Assembly (NCBI GenBank): GCA_030848925.1
Contig: JANFFA010000003.1
Coordinates: forward strand, 372,001-436,000
Length of the DNA: 64,000 nt
Reading direction: 5' to 3'
From: Rhodalgimonas zhirmunskyi
Lineage (GTDB): Bacteria; Pseudomonadota; Alphaproteobacteria; Rhodobacterales; Rhodobacteraceae
The notes below the pieces were generated by a model. It did no database searches. It was given only the letters and a program-made list of their open reading frames with translations, and was not told the origin of the DNA. Of this stretch, positions 45,280 to 54,200 are shown in pieces (the stretch's first letter is position 1; every line of letters starts with the position of its first letter). A program made the position numbers and the translations under genes.

Positions 45280-46754
45280 GCGAATTCCCCCTGCACGAAC
45301 CAGCCCGGCGCCTGCGGTGTGTGGTAAAGCCACAGCCTGCGCCCCTCGCGCGTCTCGACCTTCCAGTAATCGCGCATGCCCCCGCGCCACGCGTCATCCT
45401 CAAGCCACCACTCCGGCGCGATTCGCTCCGGCCCCGTGGCCCGCGCCGTGGAAAGCGCCATCCGCCGCCAGCGAAACCGCGCCGGCGGGCGCGGCCCGTG
45501 GCCCGCGATGGGTTCGGGCGGGAACAGCCGCAAAGGCCGGGGCCGCAGCGCCACCCAACTGCCCCCCGGCACACTGTAAGCGGCGGGCGAGACGATGAAA
45601 CTCCGCTCGGGAATATGGCTGTCGGCAGGCAGAAACCGCTGGATATTCTCAAGCCCCACCCGCGTGCCGATCCGACTGATCAGATCGTTCAGCCGGTCCG
45701 CGCCAGTCTGCGTCGCATGGCCGATCTGGCGAATCGGCAGCGGCTCCACCACCCGCGCCACAAGGCGCATCTGGTCGATGCCGAACCCTGCCTCGACCTC
45801 GCCCACCCCGCGCTCGAACAGCGGCAATATCCGCGCCGCCTCGCGCATCGGCGCAGCAAGGCGCAACTCCACCTGCTGGCTGCCCTGATCCACCCGCCGC
45901 AACTCAAGGCACAGAACCCGCGCACCGGCCTCGTTCTCCTGTAACTTCGCGCACAGCGCCTCAAGCAGCCGCGCCGCCCCCGCCATCACGTCGGCCTCCA
46001 GCCCGATCGGCTCGGGAAAACTCAGCCGCACGCCGTAATGCGGCGGGTCCGCCTCAGGGCTGACCGCCTCGGGCACCTCGCCCAAGGCCTGATCCAGCCG
46101 CAACAGCACCCCCGCCCCGAACCGCCGCGCCAGCGGCGCGCGCGCCGTGTTCATCACCTCGCCAATCGTGCGCAATCCCAGCCGCGCCAGCCCCGTCACC
46201 TCTGTGGGCGAAAGCCGCAGCCCCGCCACCGGCAGCGCCGCCAGCGCCGCGCGCATCTCGCCCGGCGGCGCGATCCCCTCGCCATGCCGCGCCAATGCCC
46301 AGGCCGCGCCGCGCGTATCCCCCAGCCCCAGCCGCAGGCTCAGCCCGGCGCGCGCCGCCCGCGCACGCATATCGGCCAGCATTTCACCCTCGCCACCCCA
46401 AAGATGCGCCGCCCCGCTCACGTCCAGAACCAGACCATCCTCGCCTTCGATCCCCACCCACGGGCAATAGCGCGTCGCCCAGCGCCGCAAGACGCCCAGA
46501 AACCGCGCATCGCCCATCGAATCGGCCTCCCGGCTCAAAAGGTCAGGGCAAAACGCCCGCGCATCGGCAAAACTCATGCCGCGCGAAAGCCCCAGCGCCT
46601 CGGCCCGCGCGTTCAGGCAATAAATTCGCTCGGCATTCTGCTCCTTGAGGGTCAGTGCAAAGGGCCCCTCAACCGGGCGCACCCGTAGAACCCGCTCCGA
46701 GGCGAGCCGCGGAAACCACATCGAGACGATGCGTCTGGCTTTCCCACCGAACAT
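45276..46754 (-). CDS. imuB: ImuB, Y-family-like polymerase subunit of the mutasome
   Basis: Protein of 492 aa related to Y-family polymerases, acting as adaptor that links DnaE2 and ImuA to the sliding clamp. The start at 46754 is chosen for its GGAG site; 46766 and 46721 are alternatives. The first catalytic carboxylate motif of active Y polymerases (DxD near the N-terminus) is replaced by SMWFPRLASER, so it is predicted to be catalytically inactive, as known for ImuB. It overlaps imuA by 86 bp. A LexA-type box lies 15 bp upstream of its start. Confidence 0.93.
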   Translation of the reverse strand: MFGGKARRIVSMWFPRLASERVLRVRPVEGPFALTLKEQNAERIYCLNARAEALGLSRGMSFADARAFCPDLLSREADSMGDARFLGVLRRWATRYCPWVGIEGEDGLVLDVSGAAHLWGGEGEMLADMRARAARAGLSLRLGLGDTRGAAWALARHGEGIAPPGEMRAALAALPVAGLRLSPTEVTGLARLGLRTIGEVMNTARAPLARRFGAGVLLRLDQALGEVPEAVSPEADPPHYGVRLSFPEPIGLEADVMAGAARLLEALCAKLQENEAGARVLCLELRRVDQGSQQVELRLAAPMREAARILPLFERGVGEVEAGFGIDQMRLVARVVEPLPIRQIGHATQTGADRLNDLISRIGTRVGLENIQRFLPADSHIPERSFIVSPAAYSVPGGSWVALRPRPLRLFPPEPIAGHGPRPPARFRWRRMALSTARATGPERIAPEWWLEDDAWRGGMRDYWKVETREGRRLWLYHTPQAPGWFVQGEFA

Positions 46755-47256
46755 CCCAGGCTCCAAATGTTCCCGTTTTGTTCTTAATAATTTCCCACCG
46801 CATCAGAGTCGAGTCTTCCCTCTCGGAATCATGCAGCGGCGCGGCGTGCCAGCGGGTCTCGGCGGCATTGCTGCCCGCCCCTTCCGCGATCAGGCAAAGC
46901 CCGGTTGATTTCCCCGTCTTCGCCGCCAGTTGCAGCCGCCGCCCCTCGCGCAAGTCCAACGCGCGCCCCGCTTCCAGCACCACCATCGGCACACAGCCAT
47001 CGCGCAACGCCTCTTCGGCCACGGCCAGCGCATCCACCACGTCACGCGACTGCACCACCAACAGGCGCGCCGGGTCGAAAAACTCAGCCAGCGCCACGGG
47101 GTTCAAACCCTCACCGCGCCAAGCCTCGCGAATCCAGATCACCGGCTGCGTGCCCCCGGCTGCGGCCACCACGGCAAATGCCGTGGCCGAAGGGCCACAA
47201 ACCTCGTGCACACGGGCACAGCGCAACGGAAAGACGGTATCGAACGGGGTCGGCAT
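46669..47256 (-). CDS. imuA: ImuA, SOS mutasome accessory protein
   Basis: RecA/SulA-like accessory protein of 195 aa in the imuA-imuB-dnaE2 cassette. Recognised by its order and by segments such as VIWIREAWRGEGLNP, LLVVQSRDVVDALAVAEEAL and TGTFGAWDVRWESQTHRLDV, which match the degenerate RecA-like fold of the family. No Walker A is visible. The gene begins 73 bp after the TRAP permease end, and no LexA box was found in that short gap. Confidence 0.87.
   Translation of the reverse strand: MPTPFDTVFPLRCARVHEVCGPSATAFAVVAAAGGTQPVIWIREAWRGEGLNPVALAEFFDPARLLVVQSRDVVDALAVAEEALRDGCVPMVVLEAGRALDLREGRRLQLAAKTGKSTGLCLIAEGAGSNAAETRWHAAPLHDSEREDSTLMRWEIIKNKTGTFGAWDVRWESQTHRLDVVSAARLGAGSTGAPG
46769..46783 (-). 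promoter_or_regulatory. LexA-type box (GTTC-N7-GTTC) upstream of imuB
   Basis: The plus strand reads GTTCCCGTTTTGTTC, equal to GAAC-N7-GAAC on the coding strand, the known LexA-site architecture in alphaproteobacteria. It lies inside the imuA reading frame (codons for NKTGT), 15 bp upstream of the imuB start. It could give damage-induced expression of imuB-dnaE2 apart from imuA, or be a coincidence of codons. About two such sites are expected by chance in 64 kb. Confidence 0.5.
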
Positions 47257-47320
47257 GGCCCCGGATCATGCCAGTTTCATCGGCTCATGGAAAGTGCGCA
47301 AAGCCCCGCCCGCAAACTCT

Positions 47321-47341
47321 GCCTGCGGTCACACCGCAGGC
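47321..47341 (-). terminator. Hairpin at the end of the TRAP permease gene
   Basis: GCCTGCGGT and ACCGCAGGC form a perfect 9-bp stem with a 3-nt loop, spanning the stop codon of the TAXI-TRAP permease gene. On the minus strand AGAGTTTG follows, a weak T-run, so termination strength is uncertain. It would separate TRAP transcription from imuA on the same strand. Confidence 0.5.
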
Positions 47342-49332
47342 AGCACCTTGTCACGCGACTGCCACGCATAGCCCACCGGCACCAGCGCCAACGCAAAGCC
47401 GATCAGCGTCACCACCAGATGGCTCATCCCGGCAATGCCGCCTTCGGGCGCCGCAATCAGGAAGCCCGAGACAAACAGCAACACCCGCATCATGGAACTG
47501 CTCGCCCCTCCGGCCAATGGCCCGACAAAGGCAACATAGCCCTGCAACGCCGCCGAAATCAGCCAGACCCCGATCAGCGCACAGATCAGCACGATCGTCA
47601 CCTCCCACGCCGGCCCCTGCCCGACAAGCGCCGGGTTCAGCACGAAGAAGAACGGCGTGATATAGATGACCCCGCCCAGCCGCATCGCCTCGAACCCGGT
47701 TTTCATCGGGTTGGACCCGGCCATCGTCGCAGCGGCGAACGCGCCCAGCGCCACGGGCGGCGTGATGTAACTCACCATACCCCAGTAAAGAATGAACAGG
47801 TGCACCGCCATTTCGTTCAGCCCCGCCTGCACCAGCGCCGGCGCCAGAACCACGGCCAAAAAGATGTAACAGGCCGTCACCGTCATCCCCATGCCGAAGA
47901 TGAACGAGGTGATCGCCCCCATGATCAGCAGCATCGGCACCGAACTGCCCGCCATATGCACCAACTCGGTCGCCAGCGGCCCGGTCAGGCCGGTCGCCTG
48001 AAACGCCCCGACGATCATGCCGATACCCAGCAGGACGGCCACCAGCTCCGACAGGGTCCGCCCCACCGAAACGATCATGTTCAGGAACCCGTCAAGCGAT
48101 ACCCGGTCGCCCTTCTTCAACTGGTTCACGATCAGCAGCAGCGCCACCGCATAAAACGGCGCCGTGGTCTCCCAGCGGAACGCCACCATCAGGAAGATGA
48201 GCAGCGCGAAAACAAAAACGTAAAGCCAACCCTCGCGCAGCGTCGCCCAAACCTTGGGCAGATCCGCCCGCGCCATACCACGCAACCCACGACGCGCCGA
48301 ATAGGCATCGACCTGCACGAAAAGACCAAAGAAATAGAGAAGCGACGGGATCGCCGCGGCCAACATCACTTCGGTGTAAGGCACGCTCAGCCATGACGCG
48401 ATCACGAACGCTGTGGCCCCCATGATTGGCGGCATCAGAACGCCCCCGGTCGAAGCACAGGCCTCGGTCGCTGCCGCGTAGCGCGCTGAAAACCCGGTCT
48501 TCTTCATCGCCGGGATCGACACCGCCCCAGTGGTCAGAACGTTCGAGATGACAGAACCCGACATCGAGCCCATGAACCCGCTGGCAAAGATCGAAACCTT
48601 GGCCGCGCCGCCGCGATACCCCCCCACCAGTGACAGCGCGAGGTTGTTGAAAAACCGCCCGCCGCCGGTGAACTGCAGGATCGCGCCAAACAGGATGAAC
48701 CCGATCACGAGGTTGCCGAAGGCGCGCATCGGAATGCCGAACGAGGCCTCGGACGAAATCATGAAATAGGGAATCACATCGCGGAATGGCTGGCTGAACC
48801 CGCTCAGTGGATCGGGCACGTGTTCGGCAAAGGTCGGATAGATCGAAAATACCAGCACAATTCCGAACAGGATCAGCCCCCCGGCCCGCCGCGTCGCTTC
48901 CAAAATCAACACGTAAAAGACCATCGAGGCCCAGACAGCCGTCTCGGGTGCCGCATATTCCCAGCCGCCATCAAGGCTCTGCTCCGAGGTCCACGCAAAA
49001 AACCCGGCCACGCCCAGTGTCGCCGCCGCGAGGATCCAGTCATACCACGGCACGCGCGGACTGGGTCGCCCGCCGATGCGGAAGGTGATGAACGTCAGGC
49101 TCAGAAACAGCCCGGCGAGGATATAGAGATACATCCCCTCAAGGATCGATGTCCCGAACAGGCGCAGATTGAACAGCTGGTTGATCGCAACCGCGATGGC
49201 CAGCAGCGTTGCCGCGATGATGACCCAGCGCGCCGGGCCCGAGAATGTCAGGCGTTCGATGGCCTGTTCGGCTTCGAGCGCGGCCTTGCCACGTGAATTT
49301 TCTGTCGCGGTCTCGTTGGGCTCTTGGGTCAT
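47329..49332 (-). CDS. TRAP transporter fused permease subunit (TAXI type)
   Basis: Inner-membrane fusion of small and large TRAP subunits, 667 aa with about 18 hydrophobic segments. The start at 49332 (MTQEPNETATENSRG) is preferred over an upstream ATG at 49383. DctM-type motifs are GSVISNVLTTGAVSIPAMKK in parts, STGGVLMPPIMGATAFVIA in parts, and YWGMVSYITPPVALGAFAAA near the end. It is the second such system in the window and only generally similar to the one at 16939. Partner binding protein is encoded just upstream. Confidence 0.93.
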   Translation of the reverse strand: MTQEPNETATENSRGKAALEAEQAIERLTFSGPARWVIIAATLLAIAVAINQLFNLRLFGTSILEGMYLYILAGLFLSLTFITFRIGGRPSPRVPWYDWILAAATLGVAGFFAWTSEQSLDGGWEYAAPETAVWASMVFYVLILEATRRAGGLILFGIVLVFSIYPTFAEHVPDPLSGFSQPFRDVIPYFMISSEASFGIPMRAFGNLVIGFILFGAILQFTGGGRFFNNLALSLVGGYRGGAAKVSIFASGFMGSMSGSVISNVLTTGAVSIPAMKKTGFSARYAAATEACASTGGVLMPPIMGATAFVIASWLSVPYTEVMLAAAIPSLLYFFGLFVQVDAYSARRGLRGMARADLPKVWATLREGWLYVFVFALLIFLMVAFRWETTAPFYAVALLLIVNQLKKGDRVSLDGFLNMIVSVGRTLSELVAVLLGIGMIVGAFQATGLTGPLATELVHMAGSSVPMLLIMGAITSFIFGMGMTVTACYIFLAVVLAPALVQAGLNEMAVHLFILYWGMVSYITPPVALGAFAAATMAGSNPMKTGFEAMRLGGVIYITPFFFVLNPALVGQGPAWEVTIVLICALIGVWLISAALQGYVAFVGPLAGGASSSMMRVLLFVSGFLIAAPEGGIAGMSHLVVTLIGFALALVPVGYAWQSRDKVLPAV

Positions 49333-49367
49333 GTGTCCATCACGGGGAAATTTGGGGAAAGGGAAAG

Positions 49368-49393
49368 GCAGGCGGCCACTCAAGACCGCCTGC
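49368..49393 (-). other. Intercistronic hairpin between TAXI binding-protein and TRAP permease genes
   Basis: GCAGGCGG (49368-49375) and CCGCCTGC (49386-49393) form a perfect 8-bp stem around a 10-nt loop, between the binding-protein stop (49412) and the permease start (49332). On the coding strand it is followed by a pyrimidine-rich stretch (CTTTCCCTTTCC). Partial termination or mRNA stabilisation is likely. Confidence 0.5.
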
Positions 49394-49411
49394 TCGGATC
49401 AGTGTCTCGGA

Positions 49412-50572
49412 TCAGAAGACGACGGCGAAACCGCCCGCTTTCAGCGCCTCGCGCCGCTTCTCGGCCCAAGCCTCTTCCCAGTTGTCGGGGGCTTCGGCTT
49501 TCAGTTCTTCCCAAGCCTTCATCAGGGCCGCCTGACGCGCAACCAGCATGTCATTGTGCTTCTGATCGGCGTCGGTCCACTTGCCGACTTCTTTGTAATA
49601 ACGGATCGCTCCGTCATGGTACGGCGCCACCCATTGCATGTTCTGCTTGTCCAGCGCCCAGCCGTTGATGCCCGGTGCCTTGCCCTCGTAAGAGCTGAAG
49701 TACTGGTCCATAGCCTTCGTCATGTTGTAGGTCAGGTCTTCGTCCTGAACCGCGTAGGTCATCAAGACAGGATAGGCATACCCGGCCGTCATCGTGCCGT
49801 CTGTGCCGTCGATCGTCGCGCCCACCTTGGCCAACATCGGGGTAAAGAACGGCGCGATATCCTGCATCCGCTTCAGTCCTTCGGCGTTGTTGGGATCGAT
49901 CGGCGGCCAGTAGAGACCCCGCGGACCCGATGCCGCCTCATAAGCGCGCCCCGAGTTGGTCGAGGCAAACGCCGCATCCACAGACCCGTCGATCATGCCT
50001 TTCCAGCTGTCACCGAAGCCGCCGAAATCAACCCGTTCCACATCATCCCAAGTCAGCCCGCCATAGGCGAGATAGGCCTCGTTATTCACGTTGAGCGACG
50101 GTGCGCCCTTTACGTAAGCCACGCGCAGACCCTTGAGGTCGGCATAGGTGAAGCCTTCGCAACCGGGCTTGCCCACCTTCTCACAGGCTTCCGCCGCCAC
50201 ACCCAGGGTCAGCCCCACGGTGCCGCCATTGTTGGCCGACAGAACGCGCACCGGCTGCGGCCCCCAATTGGGCGCTGCAAACTGGAACACGCCTTCTTGC
50301 GCCATGAACGAACCGCCCACGCCATTGGCCGAGAACTGCACCTTGCCTTGGCGCACCGGTTCGGTGCGGGCGATGTCGTTCTTGCCGGGCAGAACCCGCA
50401 GGTTCACGCCGGTTGCTTCCTGCAACGCGGCACCGATTGCCACGGATTGGTTATACCCCGCAGACCCGGTGCCATAGGCCGTCCAGGTCACCTGCTTGGG
50501 CAAATTCACATCTTCTGCGTGGGCTGTGCCCGCAACAAGACACACGGCGACAGCCGTAAATACATGCTTCAT
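49412..50572 (-). CDS. TAXI family TRAP transporter solute-binding protein
   Basis: Periplasmic receptor of 386 aa. The start at 50572 (MKHVFTAVAVCLVAG) has a strong GGAGGAG ribosome site and gives a Sec signal cleaved after AHA. TAXI features include WTAYGTGSAGYNQSVAIGAAL in parts and ANGVGGSFMAQEG. It is longer than the TAXI protein at 18821 and has a charged C-terminal extension. Partner of the fused permease downstream and probably under the IclR regulator upstream. Ligand unknown. Confidence 0.92.
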   Translation of the reverse strand: MKHVFTAVAVCLVAGTAHAEDVNLPKQVTWTAYGTGSAGYNQSVAIGAALQEATGVNLRVLPGKNDIARTEPVRQGKVQFSANGVGGSFMAQEGVFQFAAPNWGPQPVRVLSANNGGTVGLTLGVAAEACEKVGKPGCEGFTYADLKGLRVAYVKGAPSLNVNNEAYLAYGGLTWDDVERVDFGGFGDSWKGMIDGSVDAAFASTNSGRAYEAASGPRGLYWPPIDPNNAEGLKRMQDIAPFFTPMLAKVGATIDGTDGTMTAGYAYPVLMTYAVQDEDLTYNMTKAMDQYFSSYEGKAPGINGWALDKQNMQWVAPYHDGAIRYYKEVGKWTDADQKHNDMLVARQAALMKAWEELKAEAPDNWEEAWAEKRREALKAGGFAVVF

Positions 50573-50710
50573 GATTTCTCCTCCCATTATGGGCATCCCG
50601 TTCGCTCGCGCGCTCGGGTGCCCTTGCGGCAAGTGTCCTCCGGCCACGGCCTCAAAGTCAATCCTTGCCCCCGGTGAGTAATCTGTAACGTAGCGTTCAT
50701 AGCCGCCTGA

Positions 50711-51487
50711 TCAGCGGCGACGCCCCCTGCTTGGCGCGATGGAATTCGCGGTATCCTGCAACAGCGGAAGGATTTCGCGCCGGATCGCATCCTCTTCCCA
50801 ACTGTGCGCCGAGACCGAGCATTGCGCTGCCCCCACGGCACGGCCATCGGCCCCGCGAATGGGGGCGGCGATGGCAATCTCGTTCAGGATCATCTGATCG
50901 CGCGAGATTGCATAGCCCACCTGCACCGCCTCTTCGATGTCGCGCGCGATCACCTCGCGATCAAGTTCCGCACGCGGCGTCAGCCCGGCCATCGGCCACT
51001 CACGCGCCGCCGTCGCGCGCTCTTCCGGGGTGAAGGTCGAAAGAATCGCCCGCCCCGCCGCAGTCGAGATCGCCGGCAGCCGACGCCCCGCGACCGAGGC
51101 CGCGAAATCCGTCCGCTTGCACGGCAGGCGGGTGACATAAATGATGTGATCTCCCGAAAGCTCGGCCAGGTTCACCGTCTCGCCCAGCACGCGGGAAAGT
51201 TCGATCATCTTGGGCAACGCCAGCGGCACCAGTTGATCCGACCAGTAATAGGCATAGGCCATCTGCAGCCATGCATGGCTGGGCCGAAAGCGCCGCGTGC
51301 CCGGATCTTTCTCAAGCATCCCCTCCATGTGCAACGTGTGGCTCAGCCGCTGCACCGCGCTTTTGTCCAACCCCGTGCGCACCACCAACTCGCTCAGCGA
51401 AAGCTCGGGATGCGCATCGTCAAACGCCCTCAGAACGCGCAGCCCCTTTGCCAGTGCCCCAACATAGAGCGTCGACTTCCTGTCCAT
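50711..51487 (-). CDS. IclR family transcriptional regulator
   Basis: Regulator of 258 aa with an N-terminal winged helix (LSLSELVVRTGLDKSAVQRL, about residues 28-48) and an IclR effector domain (about residues 75-250, ending AAPIRGADGRAVGAAQCSV). The start at 51487 (MDRKSTLYVGALAKG) matches the usual IclR N-terminus; a longer frame from 51550 is possible. It is co-directional with the TAXI-TRAP genes and divergent from the dipeptide importer. It could control both, through the repeats at 51560-51596. Confidence 0.92.
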   Translation of the reverse strand: MDRKSTLYVGALAKGLRVLRAFDDAHPELSLSELVVRTGLDKSAVQRLSHTLHMEGMLEKDPGTRRFRPSHAWLQMAYAYYWSDQLVPLALPKMIELSRVLGETVNLAELSGDHIIYVTRLPCKRTDFAASVAGRRLPAISTAAGRAILSTFTPEERATAAREWPMAGLTPRAELDREVIARDIEEAVQVGYAISRDQMILNEIAIAAPIRGADGRAVGAAQCSVSAHSWEEDAIRREILPLLQDTANSIAPSRGRRR

Positions 51488-51559
51488 CAAAATTTTAGCC
51501 TCGTTCGCCACGTTACGCCCCGAATCTGGTTGACTTCGGAGCCGATGCACAAAAACAAT

Positions 51560-51596
51560 GTATCACCAATAAAGCTCAGGTATCACAATGCGATAC
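51560..51596. promoter_or_regulatory. GTATCAC repeats in the IclR/dipeptide-importer intergenic region
   Basis: GTATCAC occurs at 51560-51566 and 51580-51586, 20 bp apart, and GTATC (51580-51584) forms an inverted pair with GATAC (51592-51596) over a 7-bp spacer. A possible -35 TTGACT (51530-51535) with AACAAT 18 bp on would put these repeats at the transcription start, as for a repressor. Candidate IclR operator. Confidence 0.4.
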
Positions 51597-51658
51597 TTTT
51601 GGGCAATCCCGAATCCGCGTACCATGTGGACCACGACCAACCAACAGGGGGCCAAAAA

Positions 51659-53185
51659 ATGAAACGAACCAGCCTGAAACTCTCTATCGCCGCACTGGCG
51701 CTTTCGGCGGCGGGCGCCATGCCCGTGCTTGCCGACAAGGCAAGCGACACGCTTAACGTCGCCTTCACCAAAGAACTTGAAAACGTCGACAGCTATTTCA
51801 ATTCGTCGCGCGAAGGCGTTGTGATGCAGCGCGCCGTCTGGGATGGCCTGATCTATCGCGATCCGGTGACCAACGAATACAAGGGCAACCTTGCCGAAAG
51901 CTGGTCTTGGATTGACGACACCACCCTCGAATTCAAGCTGCGTCAGGGCATCACCTTCCACAACGGCGAAGTCTTCAACGCCGATGATGTGGTCTACACC
52001 GTCAACTTCGTCGCAGACGAGAAAAGCGGCGTGAAGACCCAGCGCAACGTGAACTGGATGAAATCGGCCGAGAAAATCGACGATTACACCGTGCGCATCC
52101 ACCTCAAGGAAAAATTCCCGGCCGCCATCGAATTCCTCTCCGGCCCGGTCTCGATGTATCCCAACGAATACTACGCCGAAGCCGGCCCTTCGGGCATGGG
52201 CCTCAAGCCTGTCGGCACCGGCCCATACAAGGTGACCGAGGTAATTCCCGGCCAGCACTTCAAGCTGGAAAAGAACGAGAACTACCACGACAGCCCCAAG
52301 GGCCAGCCCACCATCAGCAAGATCGACATCCGCACCATTCCGGATGTGAACACCCAGATCGCCGAGCTGTTTTCCGGCTCGCTTGACATGATCTGGCAAA
52401 CACCTGCCGATCAGGCCGAAAAGCTGGCACAGATGGGCAACTTCACCGTCGCAAACGAATCCACCATGCGCGTGGGCTACCTCGCGATGGACGCGGCGGG
52501 CCGCTCCTCGATGGACCCCAACCCCTTCACCGACGTGCGCGTGCGCCGCGCGGTGAACCACGCGATCGATCGCAAGGCCATCGTCGACAACCTGCTCAAA
52601 GGTTCGTCCAAGGTCATCAACACGCCCTGCTTCCCCAGCCAGTTCGGCTGCCAAGAAGACAAGGCCGTGTCCTATGACTACGATCCGGAAAAGGCCAAGG
52701 CCCTGCTCGCCGAAGCCGGCTATCCCGATGGCTTCAAGACCGAGTTCTACGCCTACCGTAACCGCGACTACGCCGAGGCCATCGCCTCCTACCTGAACGC
52801 GGTCGGCATCGATACCGACTTCAAGATGCTGCAATACTCGGCTCTGCGCGAACTCAACATGAAGGGCGAAGTGCCGCTTTCGTTCATGACTTGGGGCAGC
52901 TACTCGATCAACGATGCCTCGGCCATGGTGTCGCAATTCTTCAAGCATGGAAGCCTCGATGACGCCCGCGATGATCAGGCGCTGGCCGATCTCACCGTTG
53001 CCGACAGCTCGACCAACCCGGACGAGCGGATCGAATACTACGGCAAGGCGATCAACCGCATCACGGATCAGGCCTTCTGGGCGCCGATGTTCTCCTACAA
53101 CACCAACTACGTGTTCAAAACGGACGTCGACTATCAGCCCACGCCCGATGAAGTGCTGCGCTTTACCACCATGAAGTGGAAGTAA
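51659..53185 (+). CDS. Peptide ABC transporter substrate-binding protein (SBP family 5)
   Basis: Periplasmic solute receptor of 508 aa, DppA/OppA class. The start at 51659 follows CAGGGGGCC and gives a Sec signal cleaved after PVLA. Family 5 marks are GLIYRDPVTNEYKGNLAESW in parts, LRQGITFHNGEVFNADDV in parts and VRRAVNHAIDRKAIVDNL in parts. It heads the importer operon with two permeases, two ATPases, a gamma-glutamyltransferase-family gene and an M20 peptidase gene. A very strong hairpin follows its stop. Confidence 0.95.
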   Translation: MKRTSLKLSIAALALSAAGAMPVLADKASDTLNVAFTKELENVDSYFNSSREGVVMQRAVWDGLIYRDPVTNEYKGNLAESWSWIDDTTLEFKLRQGITFHNGEVFNADDVVYTVNFVADEKSGVKTQRNVNWMKSAEKIDDYTVRIHLKEKFPAAIEFLSGPVSMYPNEYYAEAGPSGMGLKPVGTGPYKVTEVIPGQHFKLEKNENYHDSPKGQPTISKIDIRTIPDVNTQIAELFSGSLDMIWQTPADQAEKLAQMGNFTVANESTMRVGYLAMDAAGRSSMDPNPFTDVRVRRAVNHAIDRKAIVDNLLKGSSKVINTPCFPSQFGCQEDKAVSYDYDPEKAKALLAEAGYPDGFKTEFYAYRNRDYAEAIASYLNAVGIDTDFKMLQYSALRELNMKGEVPLSFMTWGSYSINDASAMVSQFFKHGSLDDARDDQALADLTVADSSTNPDERIEYYGKAINRITDQAFWAPMFSYNTNYVFKTDVDYQPTPDEVLRFTTMKWK

Positions 53186-53193
53186 CGCCAAAC

Positions 53194-53228
53194 GCGCCCG
53201 GCCCCCTTGTTTCTTCGGGGCCGGGCGC
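53194..53228 (+). other. Strong intercistronic hairpin after the peptide-binding-protein gene
   Basis: GCGCCCGGCCCC (53194-53205) and GGGGCCGGGCGC (53217-53228) form a perfect 12-bp GC stem with an 11-nt loop rich in T. No T-run follows the stem, so full termination is unlikely. It would stabilise the upstream message or let only a fraction of transcripts pass to the permease genes. Confidence 0.6.
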
Positions 53229-53281
53229 AGCTTCCTGAATAACCGAAATCCAAGGCCAAGGGCCCTTCCGGATAGGCACCC

Positions 53282-54199
53282 ATGCTCCAATTCATCCTGA
53301 AACGCCTCGGGCTGGCCATTCTCGTGGCCATCACCGTTTCTTTCATCAGCTTCTCTTTGCTGTTCCTTTCTGGCGATCCCGCCGCCGCCCTCGCCGGTGA
53401 GACGGCCAGCGGAGAAGACATCGAGGCGCTCCGCCGTCTTTATGGCTTCGACCGGCCGATGCTGGTGCAGTATTTCGACTGGCTCGCCTCGGCCCTGCGC
53501 GGTGATTTCGGCGAAAGCTACTATTTCAAACTGCCCGTAGCCGGGCTGATCTTTGACCGGCTCGAGGTGACGATGCTGCTGGGTGTCTGCGGCATTTCCT
53601 TCGCGCTGCTGGTCGCCGTGCCGCTGGGCGTGGCCGCCGCGATGCGCCCCAACTCGATCATCGACCGGCTGGCGCTGTTCATGTCCGTCGCGGGTCAGGC
53701 GCTTCCCAGCTTCTGGTTCGGCCTGATCCTGATCGTCGTCTTCGCGATCAAGCTGGGCTGGCTGCCGCCTTCGGGCACCACCTCGTGGCAGAATTTCGTG
53801 ATGCCGACGATCGTGCTTGGTTACTACGCCATGCCCGCGATCATGCGCCTCACGCGCGCCGGTATGCTCGAAGTCCTGAATTCCGACTACATCCGCACCG
53901 CCCGCGCCAAGGGCGCCTCCGAGGTGCGCGTGATGTTCAAGCACGCGCTGCGCAACGCGATCATCCCGGTGGTGTCGCTCGCCGCCGTGCAGATGGGTTT
54001 CATGCTGGGCGGCTCGATCGTGGTTGAATCGATCTTCGCGCTGCACGGTGCCGGATATCTCGCTTGGGAGAGCATCGCGCGCAACGATCTGCCCACCGTT
54101 CAGGCCCTGATCCTGATCTTCTCGATGTTTTACATCGTCTTTACCTTCCTGGCCGACGTGCTTAACGCCTGGCTTGACCCGCGGATGAGGAGCAGCTGA
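53282..54199 (+). CDS. Peptide ABC transporter permease, DppB type
   Basis: Inner-membrane permease of 305 aa with six hydrophobic segments. The N-terminus (MLQFILKRLGLAILVAI) is typical of DppB/OppB. The cytoplasmic EAA loop (EVLNSDYIRTARAKGASEVRV in parts) contacts the ATPases. The next permease gene begins one base after its stop. Confidence 0.95.
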   Translation: MLQFILKRLGLAILVAITVSFISFSLLFLSGDPAAALAGETASGEDIEALRRLYGFDRPMLVQYFDWLASALRGDFGESYYFKLPVAGLIFDRLEVTMLLGVCGISFALLVAVPLGVAAAMRPNSIIDRLALFMSVAGQALPSFWFGLILIVVFAIKLGWLPPSGTTSWQNFVMPTIVLGYYAMPAIMRLTRAGMLEVLNSDYIRTARAKGASEVRVMFKHALRNAIIPVVSLAAVQMGFMLGGSIVVESIFALHGAGYLAWESIARNDLPTVQALILIFSMFYIVFTFLADVLNAWLDPRMRSS

Positions 54200-54200
54200 C

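Noticed and set aside
47257..47328. Search for a LexA box directly upstream of imuA
   Set aside because: No GTTC-N7-GTTC or GAAC-N7-GAAC is present; only a single GAAC occurs, inside the gene.
46930..48396. A 488-codon plus-strand frame opposite the TRAP permease
   Set aside because: Gln/Arg/His-rich shadow translation; the opposite strand has full TRAP motifs.
53266..53280. A GGATAGG copy just before the DppB-type permease gene
   Set aside because: The flanks do not match the exopolysaccharide-locus motif; a 7-mer is expected several times by chance.
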